Below, piece by piece: positions 1 to 5,322 of a stretch of DNA of 13,205 nt. Position 1 is the stretch's first letter. Every line of letters starts with the position of its first letter. The DNA is from Deltaproteobacteria bacterium. GTDB taxonomy: Bacteria > Myxococcota_A > UBA9160 > PR03. The position numbers and the translations under genes were made by a program. The stretch is taken from positions 1 to 13,205 of the forward strand of contig JAGSPS010000181.1 in assembly GCA_018262315.1 (NCBI GenBank), in the 5' to 3' direction. A model generated the notes under the pieces. It did not search any database and was not told the origin of the DNA. It worked only from the letters and a program-made list of their open reading frames with translations.

Positions 1-231
1 GACCCGGGAGTCCTCCCGGAGATCTCCCAGTGGGACGCCCATTCCCTTGTGTTCGATCTTCGTGGCGTCGTTCATGGTGAACTGGAACTGCCTCCCGTCA
101 TCCGTCTCGATCGTGATCGCGCTGGTGAGTGCGTCCGTGACCACGACCTTGCCGCTCGTCGTGGCGGCGTTTGCGGACATTCCAACCAGCAGCGCGATGG
201 CACATCCCATCATCAGCAAGGCTCGCCTCAT
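1..231 (-). CDS. Exported DUF5666-like small protein, C-terminus cut off by window edge
   Basis: The reading frame runs from ATG at 231 to base 1 without a stop, giving 77 residues of an incomplete protein. The start is supported by AAGGAG just upstream (within 236-245). Residues 1-23 look like a signal peptide: basic MRR, a hydrophobic core ALLMMGCAIALLVGM, then SANAA. The mature part reads GKVVVTDALTSAITIETDDGR, then TMNDATKIEHKG and VPLGDLREDSRV. This beta-rich pattern (GKV..., a hydrophobic strand ending in TDDGR, a T/D-x-x-TKI turn, then L.DL..D..V) is characteristic of DUF5666-type periplasmic small beta-barrel domains, whose function is unknown. It is transcribed away from the next gene, across a 320-bp gap. 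Family assignment is from pattern recognition only. Confidence 0.72.
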   Translation of the reverse strand, partial: MRRALLMMGCAIALLVGMSANAATTSGKVVVTDALTSAITIETDDGRQFQFTMNDATKIEHKGMGVPLGDLREDSRV

Positions 232-551
232 GATCGTCTCCTTGGAATGCGGGTCCGGGTAGAAACCCGGCGCTTCGGCCGCTCGACGAACGGCGGAATA
301 GCTCTGAATCTCCAAAGGGAGTGCACCGAACGTGCCAACGAGTCGGGCTTGGACTCAGCCGATCGCCAGGCGCTGCGCGCTGATTCTCTCGCCGCTTTGA
401 AGAATCTACCCGCATCCGCCGGCTGCTCGTACAACGAAAGGATCGCAGGCGACCCTCCTTCGCTTGCGCCGGCGGCACGCTACTTGCTCCATTTGCGAAC
501 CTGGGGCCGTCCGGCGGTCCTACCGCGATCGACCTCAGCTTGGAGGATCCC
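232..551. other. Intergenic region with divergent promoters presumed; no gene seen
   Basis: About 320 bases lie between the divergent exported protein and the two-gene membrane unit. Open frames cross it on both strands, but none has family-like composition or a convincing start, so I call no gene. A perfect 6-bp hairpin (CCGGGT-AGAA-ACCCGG, 255-270) lies about 10 nt upstream of the minus-strand gene's ribosome binding site and would be in its leader. It has no T-tract, so it is not an obvious terminator. I see no strong -35/-10 pair for either side. Confidence 0.5.
542..546 (+). promoter_or_regulatory. Shine-Dalgarno GGAGG that decides the start at 552
   Basis: GGAGG ends 5 nt before ATG at 552. 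A TTG in the same frame at 540 lies upstream of this site and would put the ribosome binding site inside the gene, so ATG 552 is preferred. Confidence 0.75.
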
Positions 552-785
552 ATGAAGGCAGCGACTCTCATCGGCGTGTTGCTGATCGTTCTCGGCATCG
601 GTGCTCTCGCCTACCAGGGCTTCACGTACACGACCGAAGAGAAGATCCTCGACATCGGGCCCATCGAGGCGACGCAGGAAACCACGAAGACGATTCCGCT
701 GCCGCCGATCGTCGGCGCGCTCTCGCTTCTCGGCGGGATCGTGTTGGTGGTGACCGGCGCTCGCGGAGGGCGTCTCGCGACATGA
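552..785 (+). CDS. Small two-helix inner-membrane protein (77 aa)
   Basis: This encodes a 77-residue protein with two predicted membrane helices, roughly residues 4-23 (TLIGVLLIVLGIGALAYQG) and 49-69 (LPPIVGALSLLGGIVLVVTGA). They are joined by a polar 25-residue loop, TYTTEEKILDIGPIEATQETTK. This layout, with a YQG..YTT boundary, an IGP loop and a PPIVG..L.GGIVL second helix, recurs in short bacterial membrane proteins often annotated DUF3185-like or hypothetical. No catalytic residues are visible. GGAGG lies 5 nt upstream of the start. Its TGA (783-785) overlaps the ATG (782-784) of the DUF3187 gene as ATGA, so the two are probably co-transcribed and translationally coupled. Function is unknown. 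Confidence 0.85.
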   Translation: MKAATLIGVLLIVLGIGALAYQGFTYTTEEKILDIGPIEATQETTKTIPLPPIVGALSLLGGIVLVVTGARGGRLAT

Positions 786-1846
786 TCCGCACGGCCGCTT
801 CGGTGATTTGCTGCGCTCTCTTGTCGACCGTCGCATCCCTCGCGATCCCTGCGAGCGCCGAGGTGGAAGCGGACGATCCGGAGGCAGCCCAGCCCGCCGA
901 GCCAGAGCCCGCGCCGCGCAAGGGCGAGTTCGCGTTCGGCGGACCGATCGAGTTGCAGGACGTCTTCCTGCCCGCGCAGATGCGCCCGCAGTCGTACCCG
1001 GAGAGCGCGGAGGTGCTGCCACCGGGAGCCTTCTCGGTGCGCACAGTCGTGGATTGGACCAACCACCTCGCACAGACCGACCGCTACCTGTTCGACGGCG
1101 AGTCGGTGAGCACGGTCCTGAAGCTTCGCTACGCGCCGTGGCAGCGCGTCGAAGTCGGGATCGACGTGCCGTACACGAACCGCTTCGACGGCACGCTCGA
1201 CCCATTCATCGAGGACGTCGAGAGCGCGCTCGGCCAGGAAGTGCAGGCGCGTTTCGAATTGCCGGAATCGAACTGGGCGGCGATTGCGGTGCGTGACGAC
1301 GGCAGCCGCACGCTGCGCATGCGCGACAACGACGGCTTCGGAGACATCTCGCTGCGCGGCAAGTTTGCGCTCGCGCGCAAAGCCGAACTCGGCTTCGACG
1401 CCGCGCTGGTCGCGAGCCTCGGTCTGCCGAGCGGCGGGGACACGATGGGCGGAGAAGGCGTCTCGCCGGGCCTGGCGCTCCACGCACAGCTTCCGTTCGA
1501 GACCGTGAACCTCTTCGGCGGCGGCGGCCTGCAGTACTACAGCGATGCGACGGAGCAGGAGTTCCGGCTCGCACCGTGGCGTTGGATGTCGTACGTAGGC
1601 GCGGAATGGCGACCCGGACACAGCTGGTTCGGTCTGCTCGCGGAGTACCAGGTCTACGGTCCGCTCGCCCGCGTCGATGCTCCGCTCACGCATCTCTCGC
1701 ACTACTACGCCGGCGGCTTCCGTTTCTACCTGCCCTGGCGCACGACACTCGAAACGACCGTGGTCGAGAACTTCGGCGCGATCGAGAACCGCAACTCCAG
1801 CGACGTCTCGTTCCATTTCGCGCTCGGCTGGCGCTTCGGGAACTAG
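782..1846 (+). CDS. DUF3187-family outer-membrane protein
   Basis: A 354-residue protein. Residues 1-26 form a signal peptide (MIRTAASVICC..., cleavage after ASA). A Pro/Glu-rich linker follows, EADDPEAAQPAEPEPAP, and then a long stretch of alternating hydrophobic and polar residues rich in Gly, Tyr and Trp, as in beta-barrel proteins. Recognisable DUF3187-like blocks include PGAFSVRTVVDWTNHLAQ, YLFDGESVSTVLKLRYAP, VEVGIDVPYTNRFDG, a DGFGDISLRGKF block and SLGLPSG. The chain ends in SFHFALGWRFGN, fitting an outer-membrane C-terminal strand. A longer frame upstream is not needed, because ATG 782 overlaps the previous stop and directly yields the signal peptide. DUF3187 proteins are outer-membrane proteins of unknown role; substrate or partner cannot be inferred. 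Confidence 0.85.
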   Translation: MIRTAASVICCALLSTVASLAIPASAEVEADDPEAAQPAEPEPAPRKGEFAFGGPIELQDVFLPAQMRPQSYPESAEVLPPGAFSVRTVVDWTNHLAQTDRYLFDGESVSTVLKLRYAPWQRVEVGIDVPYTNRFDGTLDPFIEDVESALGQEVQARFELPESNWAAIAVRDDGSRTLRMRDNDGFGDISLRGKFALARKAELGFDAALVASLGLPSGGDTMGGEGVSPGLALHAQLPFETVNLFGGGGLQYYSDATEQEFRLAPWRWMSYVGAEWRPGHSWFGLLAEYQVYGPLARVDAPLTHLSHYYAGGFRFYLPWRTTLETTVVENFGAIENRNSSDVSFHFALGWRFGN

Positions 1847-1860
1847 CCGCGCTCGCGCGG
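1847..1860. terminator. Possible bidirectional terminator hairpin between convergent genes
   Basis: CCGCG-CTCG-CGCGG forms a 5-bp GC stem with a 4-nt loop immediately after the DUF3187 stop codon. It lies in the 39-bp gap facing the crotonase gene. Only a short pyrimidine stretch (TCTTCC) follows, so this is a weak candidate. Confidence 0.3.
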
Positions 1861-1885
1861 TCTTCCGGCGGCGAACGCGCGCCTC

Positions 1886-2671
1886 TCAGCGACGCTTGCG
1901 ACTCCCGTAGTCGCCGAACGGATCGTCGCGCTCGCGGACCGCCTGCCGGAAGCCCGTCTGCTGCGAGCGCCGCACGAAGTCGAGACCCTCTTGTGTGTGG
2001 CGCGCGACGCCGTCGAAGAGCGTCCCCAGTAGCCGACTCGACGCGAATCCCATGTTCTCGACGGTCTGGTTGCAGAGCAGCTTCATCATCACGAGCTGGT
2101 TCACCGGCAGCCGCGCCATGCGTTCGGCGAGCGCCGTCGCGTGCGCGCGCAGGAGGCCCATCCGGTAGACCCACATCGCAGTCGTCGGTGTGCCCCAGAC
2201 GCGCGCGGGCGGATAGCCGAAGCGGGCGTCGTCGCCCGCGATGATCACGTCGGCACACAGCACCATGTCGGTGCCGCCGCCGATACACCAGCCCTGCACC
2301 GCCGCGATCGTCGGCTTGCTCGCGTACCACAGCTTCATGTACGTATCGACGAAGCGGCTCATCATCCCGTAGTCCGCCACCGAATCCCAGACTCGTGTCG
2401 ACTTGGTGCCGGGCGTCGACGTCGACATTTCCTCGTCGTAGACGACCTGCTGCGCTTCGGCGGCGGTGGACCAGTCGAGGCCGTAGCCCGCGCAGAACGC
2501 CGGGCCTTCGGCGCGCAGCAGGATCACGTGGACGTCGCGGTCGTCGTCGGCCGCGTCGATCGCGGCGGCGAGTTCATCGCGCAGCTCGGGCGTAATGGTG
2601 TTGTACTCGGCGGCGCGACACAGCACGAGGTGGCGGACGCCGTTCACGGTTTCGGCTCGAAGCGTCTTCAA
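1886..2671 (-). CDS. Crotonase-fold (enoyl-CoA hydratase/isomerase family) protein, apparently internally deleted
   Basis: A 261-residue crotonase-superfamily protein. Start TTG 2671 has AAGGAG 5 nt upstream and overlaps the preceding gene's stop as TTGA. Oxyanion-hole motifs are visible: EGPAFCAGYGLDWS (56-68) and QGWCIGGGTDMVLCADVI (126-143), then DDARFGYPPARVWGTP. The general acid/base glutamates of rat crotonase (E144, E164) correspond here to D135 and P155, so classical hydratase chemistry is unlikely; such changes occur in some EchA-type subfamilies. After YRMGLLRA (169-176) the chain jumps to ALAERMARLPVNQLVMMK. The usual ~35-residue segment (TG..I.A.EA...GLV..VV) is missing, which matches its short length against relatives of about 295-300 aa. 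The C-terminus (DGVARHTQEG, RDDPFGDYG) is intact. It may be an inactive remnant that kept its frame. Confidence 0.85.
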   Translation of the reverse strand: MKTLRAETVNGVRHLVLCRAAEYNTITPELRDELAAAIDAADDDRDVHVILLRAEGPAFCAGYGLDWSTAAEAQQVVYDEEMSTSTPGTKSTRVWDSVADYGMMSRFVDTYMKLWYASKPTIAAVQGWCIGGGTDMVLCADVIIAGDDARFGYPPARVWGTPTTAMWVYRMGLLRAHATALAERMARLPVNQLVMMKLLCNQTVENMGFASSRLLGTLFDGVARHTQEGLDFVRRSQQTGFRQAVRERDDPFGDYGSRKRR

Positions 2672-3069
2672 GGGGACTCCTTGGTTCGGGGCGGCTGCGC
2701 GACATCGAGCTTGTCCGCGACCACGCGCGAGAGATGCGCGATCAGCTCCCCGCGCCAGGCGCCCGCATCGGCGTCGCCCGCGCGGATGCGGCGCACGAGT
2801 TCCTGATTGCGCGCGACGATCGCCTCGCGCAGCGACGCGCGTTCGTCCGGCTTCGGCTCACCCTGGGAATCGAGCAGCGCGGCGAGGCCGTCCCACTCGC
2901 GCGCGAGGTGTTCGTCCTCGGTCGCGAGTTCGCGTGCGACGATGCGAACCACGTTCGCGGCGACGCGCGCGTGGTACTTGGCGGGCCCTTCGAGGCCGGG
3001 CACGGCGGTCTCTTCGAGGAAGCGCTCGACGGCGGCGAGCAGTTCGGTCGCGCTGGGCCGGTCGTTCAC
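2668..3069 (-). CDS. DUF6285 / LvaB-like small protein
   Basis: A 133-residue, mostly helical soluble protein: VNDRPSATELLAAVERFLEE (1-20), a GPAKYHARVAANVVRIVARE block (28-47), then SLREAIVARNQELVRRIRAGD and an ELIAHLSRVVADKLDVAQP tail. This is the DUF6285 pattern (RPTAxELLxAVxxFLE; F/YHARVAAN). GTG at 3069 is chosen over longer upstream frames because it overlaps the phosphotransferase stop as GTGA; the upstream extension is only the out-of-frame shadow of that gene. Its stop overlaps the crotonase start. DUF6285 genes commonly sit directly after APH-family phosphotransferases. In the Pseudomonas putida levulinate pathway, the small LvaB associates with the kinase LvaA. A kinase-partner role is inferred from that context. 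Confidence 0.8.
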   Translation of the reverse strand: MNDRPSATELLAAVERFLEETAVPGLEGPAKYHARVAANVVRIVARELATEDEHLAREWDGLAALLDSQGEPKPDERASLREAIVARNQELVRRIRAGDADAGAWRGELIAHLSRVVADKLDVAQPPRTKESP

Positions 3070-4124
3070 GCCTCGCCTCGCAGGAAGCGCAGCAGCTCGT
3101 CCTCCGCTTCGACCGTACGGCGTCCGAGCGACGCAAGTTCGACCGAGCGCACGCGACCGTCGAGGAACACGCGCGACTGCATGATGAAGACGAGCGCCAG
3201 CTTGAAGGAACCGAACGCCTCCCAGAAGCGCAGCGCCTCGCGATCCACCTTCGTGCCGCTCGCCGCCTCGTACGCTTCGACGAGTTGCTCGCGCGTACCG
3301 ACGCCGCCCGCCGGCAACGGCGAACCGAAACGCCAGGCGCGTGTGCACAGCCAGCCGAGGTCTTCGATCGGATCACCCAGATGGACGAGTTCCCAGTCGA
3401 GGATCGCGCGCACGCCGCTCGCGTCGAAGATCACGTTGCCGATGCGGTAGTCGCCGTGCACCAGCGCGAGGCGCGGCGGCTCCGGCGCGCGCTCGAGCAG
3501 CCAGCGCTCGCCGAGGTCTAGGACAGGATGTGGTTCGACGGCGAGTTGGCGGATTGCCGCCGCGACGCGCTCGACCTCCGTGCGGGCGATCGAGCGATCC
3601 GCCGGTGGACGCGGCAGTGCAGCGAGATCGGGCTGCGAGAGGTCGAGCGCGTGGATGCGCGCCGCGATCGCGCCGAGCGCCGGCGCCATGCCGGCGCGCG
3701 CTGCGGCGTAGGCGTCGTCGCGCAGCAGCCGCCGCGGCAGCGCCTCGCCTTCGATGCGGTCCATCAAGAAGAACGGCGAGCCGAGAATGGTGACGTCGCT
3801 GGTGCCCCAGCGCGGCCGCGGAACCGGCACGCCACCCGCGTACGCCGCGCGCAGCACCGAGAGTTCCACGCTGCGGTCGCCGCCGTCGCCGACGCGGCCG
3901 GCGGGATCCTTGCGCACCACCAGCGGCAGCGACTCGACGCCATCGTCGCGCTCGATCGCGAGATCCACCGACCAGATCTCGCGCGACGCGCCGCCCGCGA
4001 GGCGGCGCAAGTTCGCGGCCCGCACACGGCCAGCGGGGAGCCGCTCCTCGCGCGCGACGAAGGCGGCGAGCTGTTCGGCGAGGGAATCGACGGGATGCGC
4101 TTCACGACCTCCGGCCTGGCTCAT
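3066..4124 (-). CDS. APH-fold phosphotransferase family protein (ACAD10/11 kinase- or LvaA-like)
   Basis: A 352-residue protein with the aminoglycoside-phosphotransferase fold. It shows a G-rich loop LAGGASREIWS (42-52), VVRKDP (69-74) on the ATP-binding strand, the catalytic loop HGDYRIGN (223-230; Asp225, Asn230) and the metal-binding ILDWE (Asp243), followed by HLGDPIEDLGWL. The C-terminal helices REALRFWEAFGSFKLALVFI and FLDGRVRSVELASLGRR are typical of the ACAD10/ACAD11-type kinase group rather than antibiotic kinases. Members of that group (LvaA, the human ACAD10/11 kinase domain) phosphorylate 4-hydroxyacyl-CoAs. ATG 4124 is preceded by a modest GAGG. It is first in a minus-strand operon with the DUF6285 and crotonase genes. 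The exact substrate here is inferred. A decayed second copy lies at 4913-5215. Confidence 0.88.
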   Translation of the reverse strand: MSQAGGREAHPVDSLAEQLAAFVAREERLPAGRVRAANLRRLAGGASREIWSVDLAIERDDGVESLPLVVRKDPAGRVGDGGDRSVELSVLRAAYAGGVPVPRPRWGTSDVTILGSPFFLMDRIEGEALPRRLLRDDAYAAARAGMAPALGAIAARIHALDLSQPDLAALPRPPADRSIARTEVERVAAAIRQLAVEPHPVLDLGERWLLERAPEPPRLALVHGDYRIGNVIFDASGVRAILDWELVHLGDPIEDLGWLCTRAWRFGSPLPAGGVGTREQLVEAYEAASGTKVDREALRFWEAFGSFKLALVFIMQSRVFLDGRVRSVELASLGRRTVEAEDELLRFLRGEA

Positions 4125-4202
4125 CGTCGCCTCGCCGTTCTCCTCTGCGCTTCACGACGCCTCCGCCGTTGGCCACGCTAGCGGAGATCGCTGCGCGCCG
4201 GC

Positions 4203-4231
4203 TTGCCACCAATCCGGGTTCTTGGTATGAA
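4203..4231 (+). promoter_or_regulatory. Candidate sigma-70-type promoter of the toxin-antitoxin pair
   Basis: TTGCCA (4203-4208; 5 of 6 to TTGACA) and TATGAA (4226-4231; 4 of 6 to TATAAT) are separated by 17 nt, upstream of the antitoxin start. The -10 lies inside the inverted-repeat operator, as expected for an autoregulated toxin-antitoxin operon. Confidence 0.5.
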
Positions 4232-4243
4232 TCCGGTCATACC
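4224..4243. promoter_or_regulatory. Inverted-repeat operator for the toxin-antitoxin operon
   Basis: GGTATGA-ATCCGG-TCATACC is a perfect 7-bp inverted repeat with a 6-nt spacer, 20 nt upstream of the antitoxin ATG and overlapping the predicted -10. Ribbon-helix-helix antitoxins typically bind such palindromes as dimers to repress their own operon. A further AATCCGG copy at 4211-4217 repeats the sequence at 4230-4236. Binding is inferred from position and symmetry. Confidence 0.55.
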
Positions 4244-4263
4244 CAGGTAGGAATGGGGTCCGG

Positions 4264-4551
4264 ATGCCGAAAGCAAAGGCAACGACGGCAACGACCGCAA
4301 CAACCGCAAAGATGGCAGTGAGTCTTCCCGACGAGCTCTATCGCGCCCTCGAGAGCGCCCGGCGCCGAGCTCGGAAGACGCGCAGTGCGGTGGTGCAGGA
4401 GGCGCTGCGCGATTGGCTGCGACGGCAGGCCCGAGCAGAGCTGGTGCGCGACTATGAGGAGGGCTACCGCCGAAGTCCCGAGAGCGCCCGGGAGGTCGAG
4501 TCCGCGCTCGCGACCGCAGTCGGCCTGCTCGCCGACGACGACGAGTGGTGA
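4264..4551 (+). CDS. Ribbon-helix-helix antitoxin (MazE/CopG-like)
   Basis: A 95-residue protein. Residues 16-57 are a ribbon-helix-helix DNA-binding domain: strand KMAVSLPDELYRAL, helix ESARRRARKTRSAVV, helix QEALRDWLRRQA. The C-terminal part (VRDYEEGYRRSPE... ending LLADDDEW) is acidic and would be the toxin-neutralising tail. An unusual N-terminal extension, MPKAKATTATTATTAK, comes from a 9-bp tandem repeat. The domain could equally start at Met17 (ATG 4312), but only the 4264 start has any AGGA-type ribosome site upstream. Its stop (4549-4551) overlaps the toxin ATG. With the toxin it should bind and repress the upstream operator. Confidence 0.83.
   Translation: MPKAKATTATTATTAKMAVSLPDELYRALESARRRARKTRSAVVQEALRDWLRRQARAELVRDYEEGYRRSPESAREVESALATAVGLLADDDEW
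4279..4305 (+). repeat. Three 9-bp tandem repeats encoding Ala-Thr-Thr
   Basis: Three degenerate units, GCAACGACG, GCAACGACC and GCAACAACC, encode three Ala-Thr-Thr blocks at residues 6-14 of the antitoxin. This low-complexity stretch precedes the folded domain and may vary in copy number. Confidence 0.75.
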
Positions 4552-4865
4552 TGCGCCGCGGCGAGGTGTGGTGGGCTCAGCTGCCCGCACCAGCCGGACG
4601 GCGCCCCGTCGTCCTGCTGTCACGCGACGAAGCCTACGCCGTCCGAGAGCTGGTGACGGTCGCCCCACTGACCACCCGTATTCGTGCCATCCCGACCGAA
4701 GTCGTCCTCGATCACACGGACGGCCTGCCACGGCGTTGTGTCGCCAACCTCGACACCATCACCACGATTCCCAAGCGGCTCCTCGCCGAGCGCCTGGCGG
4801 TGCTGGCACCCGCACGGGTGGCGGCCGTGGATCGAGCGCTCCGGTTCGCGCTGGGCCTCGTGTGA
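4551..4865 (+). CDS. mazF: MazF/PemK-type endoribonuclease toxin
   Basis: A 104-residue protein with the MazF/PemK signature in order: MRRGEVWWAQLP (1-12), RRPVVLLSRDEAY (17-29), VTVAPLTTRIRAIPTEVVL (35-53) and CVANLDTITTIPKRLL. The conserved Arg of the RPVV block (Arg18) and the Thr of PLTT (Thr41/42) match the catalytic Arg/Thr pair of MazF RNases, so the toxin looks active; it would cleave mRNA at a short, unknown motif. ATG 4551 overlaps the antitoxin stop (TGATG). GTG at 4545 or 4548 is also in frame, but none of the three has a Shine-Dalgarno, so translation is probably coupled. The family is clear; the symbol is a family-level label. Confidence 0.88.
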   Translation: MRRGEVWWAQLPAPAGRRPVVLLSRDEAYAVRELVTVAPLTTRIRAIPTEVVLDHTDGLPRRCVANLDTITTIPKRLLAERLAVLAPARVAAVDRALRFALGLV

Positions 4866-4912
4866 GCTCCGCTCTGGACCGGAGAGCATCACCCCGGCGG
4901 CTCCGCGAGGCG

Positions 4913-5215
4913 TGCTCCGCCTCGGCCATGCGCTGCTCGAGCGCCGCCAGCTCGCCGAGCGCACACGGCCGTCGAGGAACGCGCGCAACTGCATGATGAA
5001 GACGAGCGCGAACTCGAATGAGCCGAACGTCTCCCAGAAGCGCAGCGCCCCGCGATTCACCTTCCTGCCCGAGGCAGCTTCGTGTCCTTCGACGAGCCGC
5101 GCGCAACACCGAAAGCTCGACGCTGCGGTCGCCGCCGTCTCCGACGCGGCTGGCGGGATCCTTGCGCACGACCAGCGGCAGCGATTCGACGCCATCGCAT
5201 CGCTCGCGGACTGAC
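4913..5215 (-). pseudogene. Decayed second copy of the APH-fold phosphotransferase, internally deleted
   Basis: This minus-strand stretch matches two separate parts of the intact phosphotransferase gene. Bases about 4913-5096 correspond to its 3' end (NRGALRFWETFGSFEFALVF and FLDGRVRS are readable). Bases 5096-5205 correspond to its 5' part (DGVESLPLVVRKDPASRVGD). By hand I count about 12 mismatches in 105 aligned bases of the first part and 8 in 102 of the second. The two parts join at 5096. The intact gene has about 560 bp between them (roughly 3285-3844), including HGDYRIGN and DWE. Since 560 is not a multiple of 3 the frame changes at the join, and another shift follows FLDGRVRS. No functional kinase can be made. 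Confidence 0.85.
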
Positions 5216-5312
5216 TGCGTTTGCGAGCGCCCATTGCGCAGACTCGAGGAAGAGCGAAGGCGTAGTACAGCTTGCCGCTGGCCGATCCACCGCCGAGAAT
5301 CGGCGCCACCAC

Positions 5313-5317
5313 GGAGG
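5313..5317 (+). promoter_or_regulatory. Shine-Dalgarno GGAGG that decides the SDR start
   Basis: GGAGG ends 5 nt before ATG 5323. This selects MAFHGKVALVTGA as the N-terminus over a longer in-frame start at 5272. Confidence 0.75.
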
Positions 5318-5322
5318 ACGGC

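Noticed and set aside
4..19. Perfect 7-bp hairpin CCGGGAG-TC-CTCCCGG at the left edge
   Set aside because: It lies inside the DUF5666-like coding sequence, has a 2-nt loop and no T-tract, so it is more likely a coding coincidence than a terminator.
464..781. N-terminal extension of the DUF3187 frame upstream of 782
   Set aside because: It would overlap the small membrane gene in another frame and bury the signal peptide, which must be N-terminal; ATG 782 with the ATGA overlap explains the start.
611..1816. A 401-codon minus-strand frame opposite the DUF3187 gene
   Set aside because: The plus strand has a signal peptide, a coupled start and barrel-like composition. The minus frame is low-information and Arg/Glu/Val-rich.
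3070..3348. N-terminal extension of the DUF6285 frame
   Set aside because: The extension is the out-of-frame shadow of the phosphotransferase C-terminus. GTG 3069 with the GTGA overlap gives the canonical domain start.
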